Shown here: positions 47,201-55,170 of the stretch, piece by piece
Layout: the number at the start of each line of letters is the position of its first letter
How positions within the stretch are numbered: position 1 is the first letter of the stretch
Source of the DNA: Bacillota bacterium
GTDB lineage: Bacteria > Bacillota > Clostridia > Christensenellales > Aristaeellaceae
DNA length: 64,000 bases
Assembly: GCA_030057655.1 (NCBI GenBank)
Contig: JASGUQ010000039.1
Coordinates: 1 to 64,000, forward strand
Reading direction: 5' to 3'
Notes under the pieces: generated by a model
What the model was told of the DNA's origin: nothing
What the model saw: the letters and a program-made list of their open reading frames with translations, nothing else
Databases searched by the model: none
Translations under genes and position numbers: made by a program

Positions 47201-48163
47201 AAAAACAATGCCGCGCATGGCGCCGGCCATCAGCGCCATTCCCTCATCCGAAGCTGCTTCTTCCACATCGGAACTGTCAATGATATTCAGATAGAAGGGG
47301 CGGGCCTCTTCCCCTTCAAACAGGAAGGACAGGGTGGCTTCGCCCACCGCTTGAGCATTCAGCCAGGCGGCAAGCAAGGTAATGGTGCTGCCGGAAACAC
47401 GGTAGTCCGTATCCGCATTGAGCCCTTCAATTCCCAGGAAAGCAGGCGCGCCTTCCAGGAGAGCAATGTCTATGTCTTTTTCCGGGGAAGCCAGGTCATA
47501 CTCCGCCCTTTGCGGATCAAAGTAAACAGCAATGGTTTCCTCGCTCCGGTCTTCCTCCGGCGTTTCCCCAATTTCAGGTTCTTCGCCTTCAGGTTCTTCG
47601 CCTTCGGGTTCTTCGCCTTCGAGTTCTCCGGCTTCAGGCTCACCAGCCTCAGGCTCGCCGGCTTCAGGCTCACCAGCCTCAGGTTCGCCAGCTTCGGGTT
47701 CGCCGGCCTCAGGCTCGCCAGCTTCAGGCTCACCGGCTTCAGGCTCACCAGCCTCAGGCTCACCGGCTTCGGGTTCACCGGCTTCGGGTTCCCCAGTTTC
47801 AGGTTCACCAGCCTCAGGTTCGCCAGCTTCAGGTTCGCCAGCTTCAGGTTCACCAGCCTCAGGCTCACCGGCAGCAGGTTGTTCGGCTGGAGGTTGTTCC
47901 GCCGCTGGCTCCTCAGCCGCAGGTTCCTGAACAGCAGGCGGTTGATCAGGGGACTCTGACACAACAGGCTGCTGAGCAGGAGGATCTGACACAACAGGCT
48001 GCTGAGCAGGCGGTTCAACGGCAGGCACAGATGCAGCCTCCTCATTGGGCAGAGCCTGTTGTTCCGTCACAGAAGGATCCGCGGTTTCCGCCAGCATATC
48101 AAAGGGCATAACCCCCGCCAGCATCACAACGCAGAGCAGATAAGCTATAAATCGTTTCAGCAT
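41273..48163 (-). CDS. Giant modular surface protein
   Basis: 2296 residues. Signal peptide 1-25. Residues about 30-210 are Pro/Glu/Ala-rich, with about sixteen GEPEA-type pentads and then GEEPE units. An X2-like Ig module follows at about 213-300 (DYRVSGSTITLL). About eight copies of a 170-200-residue beta module fill 310-1950, each with SLDMPSVFQ-type starts, AGYLQG and VPGTPFNFS-type ends. A BIG2 Ig domain (WTSSDESVVKI) is at about 1955-2035, an MBG-like domain at about 2040-2110 and two FN3 domains at 2112-2296, which match the C-terminal FN3 pair of the 11-16 kb array and also end in VRVK. No sortase motif. Probable adhesin or surface-layer fibre; function unknown. Confidence 0.82.
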   Translation of the reverse strand: MLKRFIAYLLCVVMLAGVMPFDMLAETADPSVTEQQALPNEEAASVPAVEPPAQQPVVSDPPAQQPVVSESPDQPPAVQEPAAEEPAAEQPPAEQPAAGEPEAGEPEAGEPEAGEPEAGEPETGEPEAGEPEAGEPEAGEPEAGEPEAGEPEAGEPEAGEPEAGEPEAGEPEAGEPEAGELEGEEPEGEEPEGEEPEIGETPEEDRSEETIAVYFDPQRAEYDLASPEKDIDIALLEGAPAFLGIEGLNADTDYRVSGSTITLLAAWLNAQAVGEATLSFLFEGEEARPFYLNIIDSSDVEEAASDEGMALMAGAMRGIVFSFSRDSIEETRYFNSYNASFYTGIYQYADVSAHGIGTWTLSNVSGGAVESLEIDGQSPDFCNLRVGEMVAPGVTTATLTYSVGEYSQDIPVTITISNATVPTSLDMPSVFQSSFDGTLNIPRPGLLPADTGLDAANFSFYLSVHGANTQPSGNGGYDLTFTEAGYLQGFASMSYSNVYVSKNFIVEVSDASGTVPGTLLEFMDEMLEKTIFYSGETVRSWLNAYLKSDVSAYGTPEYSVQILEGDSVGNFSFNTWASGHSVEISFDVLGYGDTMATLVCTVGEHTGTLPITIHVPQMIVPTALSMPSVFSGKVNELITVNKPDLLPSDQQLDKKDFAFDISVYGPDGMSEEPSDYDHANEAWLFYFSQPGYYTALVEMSYENICLTKNVSFVISDASGNVPGSPFNFSHDSVEETRYINSDINNPYTIEVYQWADVSAHGIGTWSLSNVNGSEFQSLTLGASTHEKCILEIGEMIAPGVTTATLTYTAGELSQNIPVKITISNEAVPTSLDMPSVFQSSINETLNITRPGLLPANTGFNPADFNFSLSYIDGANVEWLDNDTYKLSFTQAGYLQGTAWMSLPGLYLEKPFVVEVADASGSVPGSPFDFSQESIEETRYINSWNNFSYTMIFQRADVSAYGIGTWSLSNVTGDAIESLRIDGTNPEWCHVEIGNAVAVGVTTATITYTAGEISQDIPVKITVSDAAVPTDLDMPSRFQSSINETLIIQRPGLLPADTGFDAADFSFVLYYIDGADITWLDNDTYEVSFNQAGYLHGTVGMNLSGLYIQKRFVIEVADASGNVPGTPFNFSQESIEETIYLKSGNNYSYYRSINQWADVSAYGVGAWSLSDVTGGAIESLGISNSDSTWCELRIGKAVAPGITRATLTYTVGELSQNIPVKITVSDAAVPTSLDMPSVFQSSINETINIARPGLLPANTGFNPDDFSSYLYVDGADTRQLEDGSYDVTFYQAGYLQGRASMYYSGIYLEKNFVVEVKDASGTVPGTPIEFEEELLETTVLYTGQTVSGYLSANLKLNPSAYGTPVYTVDNVAGASASDFKIDETWGSGQHVSIRFKVNGFGDTTARLVCTVGGHTASVPILIHVPDIKLPTGIDMPSVFEGVVNEEIWVDRPDLLPIDQELDRFDFDFDIIVFTEDGMGEYPGVMNDDGSALVFTFSEPGYHSAEVSMRYSNLYFYKNITFVVADESGEVPGNPYDFVPTSLSQTLYLNGSSSTVGRTRLVKKIPDLGMGIWSLRKLDPDAPNLRSWLWVSRDRLEEEYELDVAGDLVEGVFHYEIVCAFDGDTTVIPVELTITSGAPASLSLEQSVFTIDLEEWFTLPRPQFDPGDTGIDGGALSMNIGGTGYFWDNADVDAGQRVRIFEPGNYNVTIYLEEEDGPFRIGIDVLLIVKNADGSLPEGPLLRFEQDAEELTINYPPPQPDSEPQSAPQITYYAYLTDYPYALGEVTYTLTNLTGDAVAAQLLDSSEPYCNVRFTALENSGESTFRLTASAGGYETEMTITVRIDTRTLPTAMTPLSPQTNVLAGHLITLARPELTPAGTNLGELFNYIIFFRSDIPVEMVADTEDEKAFFFTEPGYYVANLYMVYNNTYFSQQIVFTVSLADGPPPNPILITEMYFDKPEITLKMGEFEYLSPIIQPVNPSIPTLEWTSSDESVVKIVSPGRIRAVAPGEAVITASSQDGSGKSAQVRVTVPAVDMSHVAWQETTSFAFDGTEKSVIVTGLPEGVEVAYENNTATDIGVYTASATFTSDLLDLSGFEFDDLEWEITAPFDAPFRRAPKITKVETLSATTLKLTWTRVAGASGYNIYISARPNDSYTLLTSTTALARNITRLKAGNRYFFKVEAYDLIGGQKFGSSPWSTWAAGVPMARPTITKIASPSRRMVTLSWNKPVGAAGYQVMFATKRNGPYKAVRTQFTNTATFRGLKSGLTCYFKIRPYKKFYAYAYFGPESAIRVIRVK
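47573..47872. repeat. 15-bp tandem repeat tract coding for GEPEA pentads
   Basis: About sixteen 15-bp units (47630-47872) plus related GEEPE units before them. Third codon positions vary, so the tract is not freshly expanded. On the opposite strand it gives a long open frame that is an artefact. Confidence 0.85.
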
Positions 48164-48284
48164 GACACCCTCCAGGTATTTTAATTAACACGCATTCGCA
48201 TGGATTTACCGGTTATTTCGGCGGATCAAACTACAAGAATAATAGGATACACTAAATACAGGTGCAATACCCAATACAATTGCT

Positions 48285-48312
48285 ATTATAACATTAAATA
48301 TTCAAAATTCAA
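48285..48312 (-). promoter_or_regulatory. Promoter of the giant protein gene
   Basis: Minus strand TTGAAT, 16-base spacer, perfect TATAAT, about 120 bases before the start codon in an AT-rich spacer (48164-48480). Confidence 0.6.
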
Positions 48313-48480
48313 TCGCGGGCTCATGTTATTTATGAATTTCCGCACATTTCCACAAAGATATTTAATTTTTAAAACTTTTTCCCTCCGTTCTGTGATTTCA
48401 GGATTTCAGATCATGCCCGTTTCATTGTATCAGCTTTGCCGCTATGGTAAACTGAAAGCAGAAAATGAGGAGGTTTGCCC

Positions 48481-49245
48481 GTGGCCGAGTTTTTTGAAGG
48501 CTTTTTTTCAACCCCGCAATTGACGCGCTGGATGGACGCCATGCCGCGCCGCTTCAGCTGCCGCGAGTTTGCTTCCCCTGCCGATCTTGCCCAGTTTTCC
48601 GCCCTGTCCTATACTGCCGCGCGCCTGAGCAAAAAGGGCATCCGCATGGAGCTGTTCCAGCAGGGGGCCAATGACCTGGTGGTGCCCCTGCCCCTTTTCC
48701 CCCGTTTTTCAGGGCTAATGCAGTACATGGTCATCTACGCCGACAAAGACCTTCAGCAGGCCGAGCTCAAGGCCGGTATCTGCGGGGAAGCCTTCCAGCT
48801 GGAGCTGGTCACCCAGGGGCTGCAGGGCTGCTGGATGACCGGGAACTACCGCAAATTGACCGCGGTTGAGCAAATGAAGGATAATGAAAAGGTGATGGCG
48901 GTGATGCCCTTTGGCGTTCCGAAGGACAAGGACGGCGCCAGCCGGAGTAAGCGCAAGATTTTGACCGCGTTTTCTAACGACGACCCCACCCTCTGGCCCT
49001 ACTGGGCCTACCGCGCGGCTGAGGCGATCCGCTCCGCACCCAGCGCGCTCAACCGCCAGCCCTGGAAGATGAGCTTTTCAGGCAGCACGCTAAGTTTTGC
49101 CGGGAACAAGCATGACAGCATCGACACCGGCATCGCCATCACCCACCTGTTATGCGCCATGGCGGATCAGGAGTACAGCCTGCGCCTGGCGAGCGACAAC
49201 AAGACCTATTTGATCAGCGTGAAGGACAACCATGAGCCTGTTTGA
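48481..49245 (+). CDS. Nitroreductase family protein
   Basis: 254 residues. GTG start at 48481, with GAGGAGG 7 bases upstream; a TTG two codons earlier is too close to it. Two-lobed nitroreductase of the TM1586-like group: RRFSCREFASPADLAQFS near the start (the usual Arg-x-x-R-x-F pattern) and AIRSAPSALNRQPWKMSF in the second half (Ser-Ala-x-N-x-Q-P-W flavin contacts). Flavin-dependent reductase of unknown substrate. It overlaps rarA by 14 bases. Confidence 0.85.
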   Translation: MAEFFEGFFSTPQLTRWMDAMPRRFSCREFASPADLAQFSALSYTAARLSKKGIRMELFQQGANDLVVPLPLFPRFSGLMQYMVIYADKDLQQAELKAGICGEAFQLELVTQGLQGCWMTGNYRKLTAVEQMKDNEKVMAVMPFGVPKDKDGASRSKRKILTAFSNDDPTLWPYWAYRAAEAIRSAPSALNRQPWKMSFSGSTLSFAGNKHDSIDTGIAITHLLCAMADQEYSLRLASDNKTYLISVKDNHEPV

Positions 49246-50524
49246 CCTGATGGAACATAAGGAGACCCGCCCCCTGGCCGACCGGATGCGCCCCCGCAGC
49301 CTGGATGAGTTTTTAGGCCAGGAGCACCTGGTGGGCAAAGGGCGCCTGCTGCGCCGGGCGATCGAGGCGGATCAGCTGACCAGCAGCATTTTTTACGGCC
49401 CGCCCGGCTGCGGGAAGACCACCCTGGCCTTTGTGATCTCAAACACCACCAAGGGCTATTTTGAGCGCTTAAACGCGGTGACCAGCGGGGTCAGCGAGGT
49501 GCGCGAGGTGATCAAGTCCGCGCGCGAGCGCAAGAAGATGTACGGCCAGCACACCTACCTGCTGCTGGATGAGTGCCACCGCTGGAGCAAGGCTCAGTCC
49601 GACTCCATCCTGCCCGCGATTGAGGAAGGGACCATCCGCTTTATCGGCTCCACCACGGAAAACCCCATGATCGCGATGACCCCGGCCATCGTGAGCCGCT
49701 GCCGGGTGTTCCAGTTTTACAGGCTGAAGGATGAGGATGTTCTGCGCGCGCTTCGTGAAGCCATAACCGACTGCGAGCGCGGCCTTGGCAAGATGAACGT
49801 GACTGCAGACGAGGAGGCCCTGACCCATTGGGTGCAGGTGGCAGGCGGCGACGTCCGGACCGCGCTGAACGCCCTGGAGCTGGCCGCCCTCACCACGCCA
49901 ACCGGGAAGGACGGCATCCACATCACCCGGCAGATCGCGGAAGACAGCATTCAGAAGCCCATGATCCGGGTGGATGAGACGTTGTATTATGATATGCTGT
50001 CCGCCTTTTGCAAGAGCCTGCGCGGGTCTGACCCGGACGCGGCAATGCTGTGGGCTTCGCGCCTGCTTTACGCGGGCTGTGACCCGCGGCTGATCTTAAG
50101 AAGGCTGATTGCGCACGCGAGCGAGGATGTCGGCCTGGCCGATCCGCAGGCCCTGGTGCAGGCCGTGTCCGCGATGCAGGCGCTTGAGTTTGTGGGGCTG
50201 CCGGAAGCGCGGCTTGCCATCAGCCAGGCCATCATCTACATCTGCATGGCGCCCAAATCCAATTCTGTTGTGGAAGCCATGACCGCTTCCATGCAGGACG
50301 CGGAGCGCGGGCAGTTGGGCGAAGTGCCTGTCAGCCTGCGCGATACGCACTACCAGGGCGCCTCCCGCCTGGGCAATGGCGAGGGCTATCTGTACCCCCA
50401 CGATTTCCCCGGGCACTGGGTCAGACAGAACTACATGCCGGACGGCTTTGAGAACACCCGCTACTACACCCCGGGTGAACTGGGGTTTGAAAAAGACCTG
50501 CGCGTTAAGAAGGATGAAAAATGA
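49232..50524 (+). CDS. rarA: Replication-associated recombination protein A (MgsA/RarA)
   Basis: AAA+ clamp-loader-like ATPase acting at stalled replication forks. 430 residues. Walker A is GPPGCGKTTLA (about 57-67), Walker B LLLDECHRWSKAQ (DECH where DEIH is usual), and SRCRVFQF with the arginine finger. The C-terminal MgsA part contains RRLIAHASEDVGLADPQAL. The ATG lies inside the nitroreductase gene end. Length is normal. Confidence 0.94.
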   Translation: MSLFDLMEHKETRPLADRMRPRSLDEFLGQEHLVGKGRLLRRAIEADQLTSSIFYGPPGCGKTTLAFVISNTTKGYFERLNAVTSGVSEVREVIKSARERKKMYGQHTYLLLDECHRWSKAQSDSILPAIEEGTIRFIGSTTENPMIAMTPAIVSRCRVFQFYRLKDEDVLRALREAITDCERGLGKMNVTADEEALTHWVQVAGGDVRTALNALELAALTTPTGKDGIHITRQIAEDSIQKPMIRVDETLYYDMLSAFCKSLRGSDPDAAMLWASRLLYAGCDPRLILRRLIAHASEDVGLADPQALVQAVSAMQALEFVGLPEARLAISQAIIYICMAPKSNSVVEAMTASMQDAERGQLGEVPVSLRDTHYQGASRLGNGEGYLYPHDFPGHWVRQNYMPDGFENTRYYTPGELGFEKDLRVKKDEK

Positions 50525-51036
50525 ACAAGCGTGAAGAGATCGTCAAGGCCATCCAGGACATGGGCATCCCCTTTGCCCTGTATGAGCATGAGCCCAAGTA
50601 CACCATTGAGGACTGCCTGAAGACCCCGGAGTTAAATCAGGATCTGGCGACCATGCCCAAGAACGTCTTCCTGACCAACCGGCAGCAAACCAATTTTTAC
50701 CTGCTGCTCCTGTCCCCTGAAAAGCCCTATCAGACGCGCGTGGTCAGCAAGCTTCTGGGCGTTTCCCGCCTCAGCTTCGCACAGAGCGAGCACCTGAGCG
50801 CCTATTTGCAGACGGACAAGGGCGCTGTGAGCCCGCTGAACCTGCTGTTTGACGAAAAGAAGCAGGTTCAGCTGGTGATCGACAAGGACCTGCTGGGTTT
50901 TGAGCGGCTCTGGTTTCATCCGGGCAGCAATGAGGCCTCCCTTGAAATGAATACCAGCGACTTTCTTAAGCGCTTCCTGCCCGCGCTTGGCGTTATGCCT
51001 GTTATCCTCACAATTGCAGTAGACGAGGGAGACTAA
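50521..51036 (+). CDS. Prolyl-tRNA editing-domain protein (ProX/YbaK superfamily)
   Basis: 171 residues, overlapping rarA by four bases. It resembles the stand-alone editing domain (PrdX/ProX) that deacylates Ala-tRNA(Pro): YEHEPKYTIEDC, PKNVFLTNRQQTNFYLLLL, KGAVSPLNLLFDEKKQVQLVIDK (as KGAVSPLNL, the loop equivalent of GGCSP). Third YbaK-superfamily gene in the window. The expected catalytic lysine (KNVFL) is present. Confidence 0.88.
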   Translation: MNKREEIVKAIQDMGIPFALYEHEPKYTIEDCLKTPELNQDLATMPKNVFLTNRQQTNFYLLLLSPEKPYQTRVVSKLLGVSRLSFAQSEHLSAYLQTDKGAVSPLNLLFDEKKQVQLVIDKDLLGFERLWFHPGSNEASLEMNTSDFLKRFLPALGVMPVILTIAVDEGD

Positions 51037-51037
51037 G

Positions 51038-51619
51038 ATGCACTATCACTTCTTTGCCTACCTGTCCCGCATGAAGCTGATCCGCCGCTGGAGCCTGATG
51101 CGCAACCTGATCCCCGAAAACGACATGGAGCACGCCATGCAAGCCGCCATGATCGCCCACGCCATCGCCATCATCGGCAACACCCGCTACCAGCGCGACT
51201 ACAACGCCGAGCACATCATGGCCCTGGCGCTGTTTCATGACATCTCCGAGGTCATCACCGGCGATTTGCCCACGCCTGTTAAGCACAACAACCCCAACAT
51301 CAAGTCCGAATACCATAAATTAGAGCGCATGGCTGTTCAGCGCTTAAAGCAGATGCTGCCCCGCGACCTGCAGCCCGCCTATGAGCCCCTCATTTCGCCC
51401 GACACCGACACCCCGGACTGGCGCGTGGTCAAGGCTGCCGATCGCATCTGCGGCTACATCAAGTGTCTGGAGGAAACCAAGGCGGGCAACAACGAGTTCC
51501 TGGAAGCAAGGGAGAGCATTCACGCCGCCCTGCACAGCATTGACCTGCCCGAGGTGCAGGACTTTATCCGCGAGTTTGTGCCCGGGTTCGGGATGAGTTT
51601 GGATCAGATATCGAGGTAA
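51038..51619 (+). CDS. yfbR: HD-domain 5'-deoxynucleotidase, YfbR-like
   Basis: 193 residues, starting one base after the previous stop. HD metal ligands: HAMQAAMIAH (H about 28), ALFHDISEVITGDLPTPVK with the His-Asp pair at about 68-69, and a later Asp in KAADRICGYIK. The family dephosphorylates deoxynucleoside monophosphates and can shape dUMP supply. It is last in a four-gene overlapping unit. Confidence 0.9.
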   Translation: MHYHFFAYLSRMKLIRRWSLMRNLIPENDMEHAMQAAMIAHAIAIIGNTRYQRDYNAEHIMALALFHDISEVITGDLPTPVKHNNPNIKSEYHKLERMAVQRLKQMLPRDLQPAYEPLISPDTDTPDWRVVKAADRICGYIKCLEETKAGNNEFLEARESIHAALHSIDLPEVQDFIREFVPGFGMSLDQISR

Positions 51620-51665
51620 AGAGAAAAAGGGGCGCGGGGAGGACGAGGAGGAAGATATAAGACGC

Positions 51666-51716
51666 GGGGATTTTTTCTGAAGAAAAAATTCCCCGGACCC
51701 CTTAAAAGACTTTAAT
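51666..51716 (+). repeat. GGAAACTTTC hairpin repeat, diverged copy 4
   Basis: GGGGATTTTTTC, TGAA loop, GAAAAAATTCCCC, then GGACCCCTTAAAAGACTTTAA. It follows yfbR on the same strand. Confidence 0.6.
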
Positions 51717-51737
51717 CAGATGTTAAAAACAGATATT

Positions 51738-51770
51738 AAAAAACGCGTATTGGAAGGTACGCGTTTTAAA
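51738..51770. terminator. Terminator between yfbR and the surface protein gene
   Basis: AAAACGCGTA and TACGCGTTTT form a 10-bp stem; the minus-strand tail is TTTTTTAATA. Confidence 0.75.
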
Positions 51771-51789
51771 GGTTTTTTTAAAGGTAACC

Positions 51790-54453
51790 TTATCTCTCAG
51801 ACCGCCGTTTCAGGGTAAGGAAGGCCGCGCCAAGAAGCAGGGAGGACGCGATGAGCGCGAGGATCAGGTTGATCTGATTATCGCCTGTGGCCGGCGCCTG
51901 CTTGACGTTGGTGAAGGCGATGCTGCCCGCGAAGGGAACGCCGTCGCGCTGGACATCCATTTTGTAGGTCAGCTTGGTGCCGCTGGCATCCGGCGTTGTG
52001 GTGATGATGACCTTGTACAGGGTTTTGTCATAGGCGACCTTTTTGAGGCTGCCCTTGACTTCCCGGATGTGGTAGACATAGCTGACCGCCTTGCTGAAGG
52101 TGCGGTCCGGGAAAACGATCTTCCCGTCAGCGCCGTTTTTGGCCGTGGCGATGCGCTTCATGTTGTTGTCGAGCAGTTCAAAGGTGAACTCCCCGCCCTT
52201 GAGCGTGCCGTTCTTGTAGACCTTCTTGGCAGTCAAAGGAACGTTCAGCGTCGGGAATACGCTGGCTGCTTTTACCGTGATGCGGAAGGTGGCATAGGGC
52301 TTTTCGATCTCGCCCTGGTTGTTGGCGTCGATGGCCTTCACATAAATGGTGGCGGTGCCCTGCGCCAGGGGCGTGAGCGTTCCGTCCGCGGCAACGCTGA
52401 CCACGCCGGGGTCGTCCGACACATAGTAGAGCCTGGTGTCCGTGTTGACGGCATTGGACTCGCGGACACGGTTTGGAGCAAGCGCGGGGCTGACCGTGTA
52501 GGCGGCGGTCGCGGTGACGCCCAGGGCCTGGTTCTGCCCCATGGTCAAGGTGAGCGGGATCAGCTGCTGGCGGTTGATGGACGCGCCGTTATACAGCAGG
52601 TCGTCCGCCAGCTGGGTGAAGCGGCAGTTCTGGAAGGTGGCTTCACTGGAGCCGGTGACCTTGGCCGCCTGGGCTGCCAGGGGCACATACTGATCGTAGT
52701 TGAGCAGGCAGGAGGGATCCGCAGGGGCATAGTTCCCGTTGTACGGGTCGGTCTTGCGCAGGGGATCCGGGTCGGCCTGCGCGGGCACGCCTGAAACGGA
52801 TTCCTGCATGGTGTAGCGCGCCAGCGCGTCAAAATCAAAATTGTACAGTTTGACATTGTAGGCAGCCGGGCCCAGGTCGAATGTCGCGTTGGCCTTGACA
52901 GGCACCTGGGGGCTCAGGGCTTCAGCGGACGCGGTCTGCGCGGTGACAGCGGTGATGTTGACCGGGTAATCCCTGAAGTCAGGCACGGTGAAACTGTCGA
53001 TGTCATTGTCCTTGGCTACATACTTGATGTTGATCAGCGGCCGCTTACCCGCGGTTGTGCTGCTCAGGTTGCTGAAATAGGCCCTGCGGAGGGACTCAAA
53101 CTGCTCAGGGATGGTGTTCGCGCCCGTGAAATTCTCATCCAGGATCCACACGTTTTCCTGGCGGTCAAAGATCGCCATGTATTGACCACCCACAAGGGAA
53201 GCAGGATCCGTATAGGTGTCGGAGGCCAGGATGGCGGGGGCAGACCCAAAAAAGTAGGAATAGCCGTTTACCCTGCTGTAATACAGGTAGCGGTAGGAGG
53301 CCGGCAGTGTGTTCAGGTTGTAACGGACATCCTGAATGTAGACCAGGGGCTGATGCAGGTTCAGGGTGTCGTCAATGATCATCTGGTTGAGCTTCAGATC
53401 AGGCAGGTTGCTTGTGGCGGCGTGCTCTATTTTGATGGGGTAGACCACCTGGCCGGCCGCGGCCTGGGTGGTGATGTCGCGCAGGTAGATGCCGTTTGAC
53501 TGGTTGGAGGAGATAAAGCCCAGGCCGTTCTTGGTCAGCACGCTGGGCATAACGGTGAACCGCTCGATGTTTTTTTGCCCGGCGGAAGACAGGGCAGCGG
53601 GGGGCGCGTCATTGCTGGAGTAGAAGTTGAGCGCGACGTTTTTGTTATTAAAGTTCGCGGTCGCGCTGGCGCCCAGGTTTTGAACTGTGATGTCGCGCAT
53701 CACCAAGTTGCTGGCGCCCTCTGAACCCGCGCCAGGCGCGTTGATGCTGAGCAGGTATTCGCCCCGGTTGCGGCCGCCAGTGGTGCCAATGGGATCATAG
53801 GGCAGCATTTCCCTGTTATTACCGTCAAAAATCAGGTTTTGGATATAGATGTTGGGCGCCATGAAAGTGTGGCGCAAGAGGGACTCGTCAAAGCCCTTAG
53901 CTACATAGGCGGAATAGGTCGAGCCGTAGTCCTTCAGCGGCGCGCGGACCAGGGTGGGCGCGCTGCCGTCCTGGCCGACGATGGAGATGTTGGTGTGGGT
54001 GCCGATCGCCGTGTAATCGCAGTCATCCCGGTAGGTTCCGCTGTCAATGATCCAGGTGGTGTTGCTTCTGTCGTTTGTCGCTGATTTATATGAGATCAGG
54101 CTGCCAAGCCCCGGGTTGCCCGCGTTGTTGAGGGCCGGGTTGTACGCGCCCAGGCGATGAACCTTGACGGAGTAGGAAGCGGTTTTCCCATTGATGGTGA
54201 AAGTTTTTGTGATGGTGCTGCCATCGGTGTAGCTGGGATCCTGGGTGACAAAATGATAGGCCAAAGTGATCCCGGGCGCCGCGTCATCATAGGAGTTGGT
54301 GGCTTCCTTGTACAGGGTTCCCGTGGTGCCGACCTGGTAAACCAGGTTGTTGTCCGTTGGCGGGGCGCCAGTCGTCAGAAGGGCTGCCTGGGCGGGGAGA
54401 AGCGACGACAGGACGAACAAAATCGATAACAACACAAGAACCCAGCGCTTCAT
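51790..54453 (-). CDS. Cell-surface protein: beta-helix, BIG2 and pilin isopeptide domain
   Basis: 887 residues. Signal peptide 1-23. Residues about 120-500 look like a parallel beta-helix (pectate-lyase-like) with stretches such as NIYIQNLIFDGNN and LVMRDITVQNLG. A BIG2 Ig domain (DDPGVVSVAADGTLTPLAQG) is at about 665-740. A Spy0128/FctA isopeptide domain is at about 748-850 (VPLTAKKVYKNGTLKGGEF start, IAFTNVKQ end). The sortase-like end is APATGD, a hydrophobic helix and LKRRSER. Alanine replaces Leu of LPxTG, as in the protein at 4222. Probably wall-anchored; ligand unknown. Confidence 0.83.
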   Translation of the reverse strand: MKRWVLVLLSILFVLSSLLPAQAALLTTGAPPTDNNLVYQVGTTGTLYKEATNSYDDAAPGITLAYHFVTQDPSYTDGSTITKTFTINGKTASYSVKVHRLGAYNPALNNAGNPGLGSLISYKSATNDRSNTTWIIDSGTYRDDCDYTAIGTHTNISIVGQDGSAPTLVRAPLKDYGSTYSAYVAKGFDESLLRHTFMAPNIYIQNLIFDGNNREMLPYDPIGTTGGRNRGEYLLSINAPGAGSEGASNLVMRDITVQNLGASATANFNNKNVALNFYSSNDAPPAALSSAGQKNIERFTVMPSVLTKNGLGFISSNQSNGIYLRDITTQAAAGQVVYPIKIEHAATSNLPDLKLNQMIIDDTLNLHQPLVYIQDVRYNLNTLPASYRYLYYSRVNGYSYFFGSAPAILASDTYTDPASLVGGQYMAIFDRQENVWILDENFTGANTIPEQFESLRRAYFSNLSSTTAGKRPLINIKYVAKDNDIDSFTVPDFRDYPVNITAVTAQTASAEALSPQVPVKANATFDLGPAAYNVKLYNFDFDALARYTMQESVSGVPAQADPDPLRKTDPYNGNYAPADPSCLLNYDQYVPLAAQAAKVTGSSEATFQNCRFTQLADDLLYNGASINRQQLIPLTLTMGQNQALGVTATAAYTVSPALAPNRVRESNAVNTDTRLYYVSDDPGVVSVAADGTLTPLAQGTATIYVKAIDANNQGEIEKPYATFRITVKAASVFPTLNVPLTAKKVYKNGTLKGGEFTFELLDNNMKRIATAKNGADGKIVFPDRTFSKAVSYVYHIREVKGSLKKVAYDKTLYKVIITTTPDASGTKLTYKMDVQRDGVPFAGSIAFTNVKQAPATGDNQINLILALIASSLLLGAAFLTLKRRSER

Positions 54454-54540
54454 ACAAGAAACCTCCTTAAGATCACAGGGCTTTTAAGCTGTCCGCCGCC
54501 CATTTCTGAAATACCCAACTTTATCCGGGTTTACACCAAT

Positions 54541-54562
54541 CAATCAGCTTTGCAGCTGATTG
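54541..54562 (-). promoter_or_regulatory. Leader hairpin of the surface protein gene
   Basis: CAATCAGCT-TTGC-AGCTGATTG stem in the 5' leader between promoter (54601) and start codon (54453). Confidence 0.4.
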
Positions 54563-54600
54563 ATCCTGATTGGCCGTCTTGCCAAATAACCCCTTTTAGC

Positions 54601-54630
54601 AGTATATGGTTCATCCTTGGCGGATGTCAA
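54601..54630 (-). promoter_or_regulatory. Promoter of the surface protein gene
   Basis: Minus strand TTGACA, 18-base spacer, TATACT; about 140 bases before the start codon. Confidence 0.7.
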
Positions 54631-54687
54631 CTCAATTTGTCCGGCTTCAACCATGGTTTTTGTAAAAACCCGCCTAATTTTCAGCTG

Positions 54688-54848
54688 ATACTGAACGAAT
54701 GAGTAAACGCACCGATAGGCTGAGCGATTTTGATGGCTCCGCTAAGCCGAAAGAACGAGGCGTAGTCGCAGCCTACGCTGAGTGAGAGAGGCAACGCGGA
54801 GGCGCAAAAGATCCGGCCTATCAAAGCGTTTATGATTGAGTTCAGTAT
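54688..54848. repeat. 161-bp element, copy B
   Basis: Same orientation and length as 35088-35248. Differences fall partly in paired positions: T-A becomes C-G (54708 with 54828) and G-C becomes A-T (54717 with 54819). It ends 28 bases after the yhbY stop, again just downstream of a minus-strand gene. Confidence 0.8.
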
Positions 54849-54876
54849 GATGAAGGAAAAAGTCCCGTCATTCGCG

Positions 54877-55170
54877 TCAGGGAAGGACGATCTTCGGCTC
54901 CTTGTCGTTCTGGCGGTAGATGGTGAAGCGGCGGCCGATGACCTGAACCGGGCTGGCGCCGGTCAATTCACACAGTTCCTCACAGGCTTCCCGCGCGGTG
55001 AGCGGGGAGTTCTGCTGCACCGCGCACTTGACCAGTTCGCGGGCTTTCAACAGGTCGTAGGCTTCCTTCTGGGTGTTGGCGGTCACGCCGTCCTTGCCCA
55101 CATACAGGGTGGTTTCCAGGGTATTGGCAAGGGAGCGCAGGTAGGCGCGCTGTTTTCCATTCAGTTCCAT
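54877..55170 (-). CDS. yhbY: YhbY family RNA-binding protein
   Basis: 97-residue CRM-domain protein that associates with pre-50S ribosomes. Family features: LNGKQRAYLRSLANTLETTLYVGKDG at the start (usual KQ-x-x-L-R-x-x-A and GKxG), LLKARELVKCAV and the C-terminal IGRRFTIYRQ. It lies 143 bases after obg on the same strand, a neighbour that is also a ribosome-assembly factor. Confidence 0.92.
   Translation of the reverse strand: MELNGKQRAYLRSLANTLETTLYVGKDGVTANTQKEAYDLLKARELVKCAVQQNSPLTAREACEELCELTGASPVQVIGRRFTIYRQNDKEPKIVLP

Noticed and set aside
47573..47872. 15-bp repeats as a CRISPR array
   Set aside because: The units are contiguous, in frame and code for pentads; there are no spacers or cas genes.
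47351..47959. Long plus-strand open frame across the GEPEA tract
   Set aside because: It is the antisense of a low-complexity repeat in a well-supported gene, with no ribosome site and no family resemblance.
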